Program-made: the position numbers and the translations under genes
The notes under the pieces: model-generated
What the model saw: the letters and a program-made list of their open reading frames with translations, nothing else
Databases searched by the model: none
What the model was told of the DNA's origin: nothing
NCBI GenBank assembly: GCA_012965445.1
Contig: DTSJ01000415.1
Span: 1-7,499, forward strand
Direction: 5' to 3'
Length of the DNA stretch: 7,499 nt
Source of the DNA: Candidatus Hydrogenedentota bacterium
GTDB lineage: Bacteria; Hydrogenedentota; Hydrogenedentia; Hydrogenedentiales; GCA-2746185
Part shown: one piece after another, positions 5,495 to 7,499 of the stretch
Layout of the letters: each line of letters opens with the position of its first letter
How positions within the stretch are numbered: position 1 is the first letter of the stretch

Positions 5495-6664
5495 ATGTCC
5501 AGAGTAGAAGAGACAATTCCAGACTCGCTGGTTGTAGCAGCCGAGGCAGCCTGTGCCTGGTTCGCCCAGGAACGTGAAAGCGAATTCAAAGTAACAGGAA
5601 TCGTGGATCCCGAGGAAGTTGGCGATCAAGATTCGGCATCGACTTCCCGCGAAATCCAGCTAATCCTGTGCGGAACCCAGGACGGCAATGAAGTCTGTCT
5701 GCGTGAACGTTTCAAGGTCACCCCCGCAAGCGCTGGATTCGATGTAATTCATCTCGGAGACAACTCCCCGGAGCTCGGCTCACCAGCCCCAATGCTAGAC
5801 CCACCAGCTGGCGTACGCGAGGGTTGGCTGGACACAGTCATCGGTAAACACGCCTTCGTCGTTCTTGTATTCTATCGCGGCTTTTGGTGACCACCATGCC
5901 GTCACGAGTTACGTGACTATCAGCGGGAAGGCGTCGTCGATGCGATACGCAAAGCGGGTGGCGAAATCTACGCCCTTACAAGCGAACCACACTCATTGGC
6001 AATCAACGCGCAAGTCGACTGGGAAACAGGCATCGACCACATCGGCGATCCGCACCAGGAAATCCTCGCCGAGTGCAGCGAACGCGGGTGGCTCTCACTT
6101 TTTATATGGCAGCATGCCGAAAATTCGTCCACGCAGTTAAAGGAGTGGATGTCACACCCCAAAGGATTCTTCCAACCCGGCATCCTCGCAATCAGCCGAG
6201 AAGGAAGAGTGCTGTACCGGTGGCGAAGCCAGCCGAATCGCCAGAACATAGGAGGCGCAGCAGGCAGGCCCACCGCGGCACACGTGTGGGAGAAAATTCA
6301 GACGGCCCTCGAAGCACCGTCTGATGCACCGGACGTTGCGCTGGATGACTCCGCAATTCTCGATGGCCTCAAAACGCCATGGGTCGTGTTCCTCGCCTTG
6401 CTCCTCGCCAATGGACGGTTCCTCAGACCCAAATTTTTCGATCAGAGAACCGGTAAAAATCCAAAGGACACGCTAAAAGCGCGCGTGCGGAAAGCTCGTT
6501 TGCGTTTGATATTCTTCATCATAGGATGGATTGCGGCATTCGCCTTACTACCCCCCTGGATTCCGACCGTGGCCCTCATAGCCTGGATTGCAATGATTGC
6601 CCCCAAGATCAACGCAGTAAACAAAGGCTTTCAAAATGTCAGGCCAGACGAAGAACCGGCATGA
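5495..6664 (+). CDS. Putative membrane-anchored AhpC/TSA-type redoxin, selenoprotein with in-frame UGA at 5888-5890
   Basis: Read through the single in-frame TGA, this is a 389-residue protein. An ordinary gene caller would split it into a 131-residue product ending at 5890 and a second fragment starting near 5996. Residues 1 to about 93 are an extension I do not recognise, with cysteines at 20, 59 and 68. The redoxin domain runs from about 94 (LGSPAPMLDPP) to 273. The strand HAFVVLVFYRGFW leads into U132-P-P-C135-RHEL, where family members have WCPxC, so Sec132 replaces the catalytic cysteine. QPGIL (227-231) supplies the likely cis-proline of the thioredoxin fold, followed by SREGRVLYRW. 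The tail has a short hydrophobic patch (296-306), a basic stretch (308-337) and two membrane segments (about 338-353 and 355-370). There is no signal peptide, so the redox domain should face the cytoplasm. GGGAG eight bases before ATG 5495 supports the start; a TTG at 5432 lies inside the palindrome and is rejected. The true stop is TGA 6662-6664. The likely role is reduction of a peroxide or disulfide. The alternatives are a pseudogene or a C-to-A sequencing error. Confidence 0.8.
5888..5917 (+). promoter_or_regulatory. UGA (Sec) codon and bacterial SECIS hairpin
   Basis: The TGA at 5888-5890 is followed by GTCACG (5901-5906), loop AGTTA (5907-5911) and CGTGAC (5912-5917): six perfect pairs closing a 5-base loop. 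The second loop base is G (5908), with 17 bases between it and the TGA. Bacterial SECIS elements are known to lie immediately 3' of the UGA inside the coding region, with a short apical loop carrying a G in its first two bases at roughly 16-37 bases, so all criteria are met. A weaker lower stem may form between about 5894-5899 and 5923-5927. The hairpin encodes R-H-E-L-R-D in frame. SelB would bind it; selA, selB, selC and selD must lie elsewhere in the genome. Confidence 0.75.
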
Positions 6665-6716
6665 CGCGTAGCATCGGACAAAGATCGATTTTTCTGCGCC
6701 AAGCGATCGTAAACGG

Positions 6717-7499
6717 TTACTTCGCCTTCTCCTCAGCAATCCACTCATTAATATAAGCATCCAAAACATCCATCGGCAGCGCACCATTCTCCAGCAGCGC
6801 ATCATGGAAAGTCCGAATATCAAACTCGTCCCCCAGCACAGCCGTAGCACGAGCACGCAGCTCCTTAAACTTCAACTCCCCAATCTTATAAGCCAACGCC
6901 TGACCCGGCCACACAATATACCGATCAATCTCCACCGTAATGTCATGCAACTGCTTACTGCTGTTCGCCGCAAAAAAATCAATCGCCTCCTGACGCGTCC
7001 ATCCAAACGAATGCATCCCCGTATCTACCACCAGACGTACCGCGCGCCACATTTCGTAGGTCAACTGCCCAAACTTCGAATACGGGTCCGTATAGAGTCC
7101 GAGCTCCTCCCCCAGGCTCTCCGAATACAATCCCCATCCCTCAATAAAAGCCGTGTACCCGCCAAACTTGCGAAACTCCGGTAGCTCATCCAGTTCCTGC
7201 GCGATCGAAATCTGCAAATGATGACCCGGCACAGCCTCATGCACCGTCAACGCTTCCATCTCCCATTTCGGTCGCGTATCAAGCATGTACGTATTCGCAT
7301 AAAAATATCCCGGACGACCCGCCCGAGTCGATCCCCGCATGTAATATGCCGTCGTCTGCGATTTTTCCGCGTACGATGGCACAGGAATCACACCATACGG
7401 GTTCCGCGGAAGCGTACCGAACAACTTCGTCAGCTCCGGATCAATACGCTTCGCAATGTCCCGATAACCCCGCAGCAGTTCGTCTGCAGACGTATAGTA
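6717..7499 (-). CDS. DUF885 family protein, putative zinc metallopeptidase (C-terminal 260 residues)
   Basis: The frame is open from the window edge (7499) to TAA at 6717-6719, so the N-terminal half is missing; family members are usually about 550-600 residues. The visible part starts within the conserved run ADELLRGYRDIAKRIDPEL and continues LFGTLPRNPYGVIPVP, both typical of DUF885. The putative metal site is HEAVPGHH (visible residues 87-94), a spaced variant of the zincin HExxH motif that is normal for this family. EGWGLYSE (120-127) offers a glutamate as the third ligand. The C-terminus (residues about 190-260) is helical and charged, ending EEKAK. A TTG at 7424 is internal and not the start. 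Signal peptide and location cannot be judged without the N-terminus. The gene converges on the redoxin gene with 52 bases between stops and no convincing terminator there. Confidence 0.92.
   Translation of the reverse strand, partial: YYTSADELLRGYRDIAKRIDPELTKLFGTLPRNPYGVIPVPSYAEKSQTTAYYMRGSTRAGRPGYFYANTYMLDTRPKWEMEALTVHEAVPGHHLQISIAQELDELPEFRKFGGYTAFIEGWGLYSESLGEELGLYTDPYSKFGQLTYEMWRAVRLVVDTGMHSFGWTRQEAIDFFAANSSKQLHDITVEIDRYIVWPGQALAYKIGELKFKELRARATAVLGDEFDIRTFHDALLENGALPMDVLDAYINEWIAEEKAK

Noticed and set aside
5888..5890. UGA read as Trp or Gly by an alternative genetic code
   Set aside because: It is the only in-frame TGA among the genes here, tryptophan is encoded by TGG throughout, and the same gene stops at TGA 6662.
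5996..6664. A separate 222-residue gene starting at TTG 5996
   Set aside because: The start has no ribosome binding site and falls in the middle of the redoxin fold; the frame is continuous with the upstream half across one TGA at the catalytic position.
6665..6716. Terminator between the redoxin and DUF885 genes
   Set aside because: Only a 5-bp GATCG/CGATC pairing with a large loop is visible, and its T run is inside the loop and not after the stem.
1..7499. tRNA or rRNA genes, CRISPR arrays, insertion sequences or phage genes
   Set aside because: No cloverleaf, no regularly spaced repeats, no transposase or integrase frames were seen on either strand.

Overview
The window looks like a carbohydrate-utilisation stretch from a PVC-type bacterium, most likely Verrucomicrobiota, with Planctomycetota second. 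The reasons are the combination of a formylglycine sulfatase, a secreted DUF1080 protein, a Tat-exported Gfo/Idh/MocA oxidoreductase and a planctomycete-type cytochrome with two haem sites. This is inferred from family content only; no marker gene is present.

Layout. Positions 3-311 (+) hold the 3' end of an unrecognised gene, followed by a strong hairpin. A membrane di-haem cytochrome (377-1696, -) and a secreted sulfatase (1866-3302, +) diverge from a shared 169 bp upstream region. The sulfatase converges, with only 7 bp between stop codons, on a DUF1080 gene (3310-3972, -). DUF1080 and a Gfo/Idh/MocA oxidoreductase (4087-5421, +) diverge from a 114 bp region that carries a sigma70-like promoter and a 7-bp inverted repeat around it. 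A nested palindrome covers the end of the oxidoreductase gene. Next comes a thiol-redox gene (5495-6664, +), then the C-terminal part of a DUF885 putative metallopeptidase gene (6717-7499, -), cut by the window edge.

The main discovery is the redox gene. Two apparently separate open frames (to 5890, and from about 5891 to 6664) lie in the same frame, separated only by one TGA at 5888-5890. That TGA sits where AhpC/TSA-type redoxins have their catalytic cysteine: the joined protein reads FYRGFW-U-PPCRHEL. The bases GTCACG-AGTTA-CGTGAC (5901-5917) form a compact hairpin at the distance and with the loop guanine expected of a bacterial SECIS element. The simplest reading is a 389-residue selenoprotein with Sec132 in a UxxC motif. 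It has an unrecognised N-terminal extension of about 90 residues and a C-terminal membrane hairpin. Prx-like and thioredoxin-like selenoproteins are an established class; this three-part architecture is one I do not recognise.

How the genes may work together. The sulfatase would remove sulfate esters from glycans. The Gfo/Idh/MocA protein and DUF1080 protein fit the two halves of an oxidative (3-keto) route of glycoside cleavage. The cytochrome may belong to the same extracytoplasmic metabolism. The selenoprotein and DUF885 gene have no obvious functional tie to this set.
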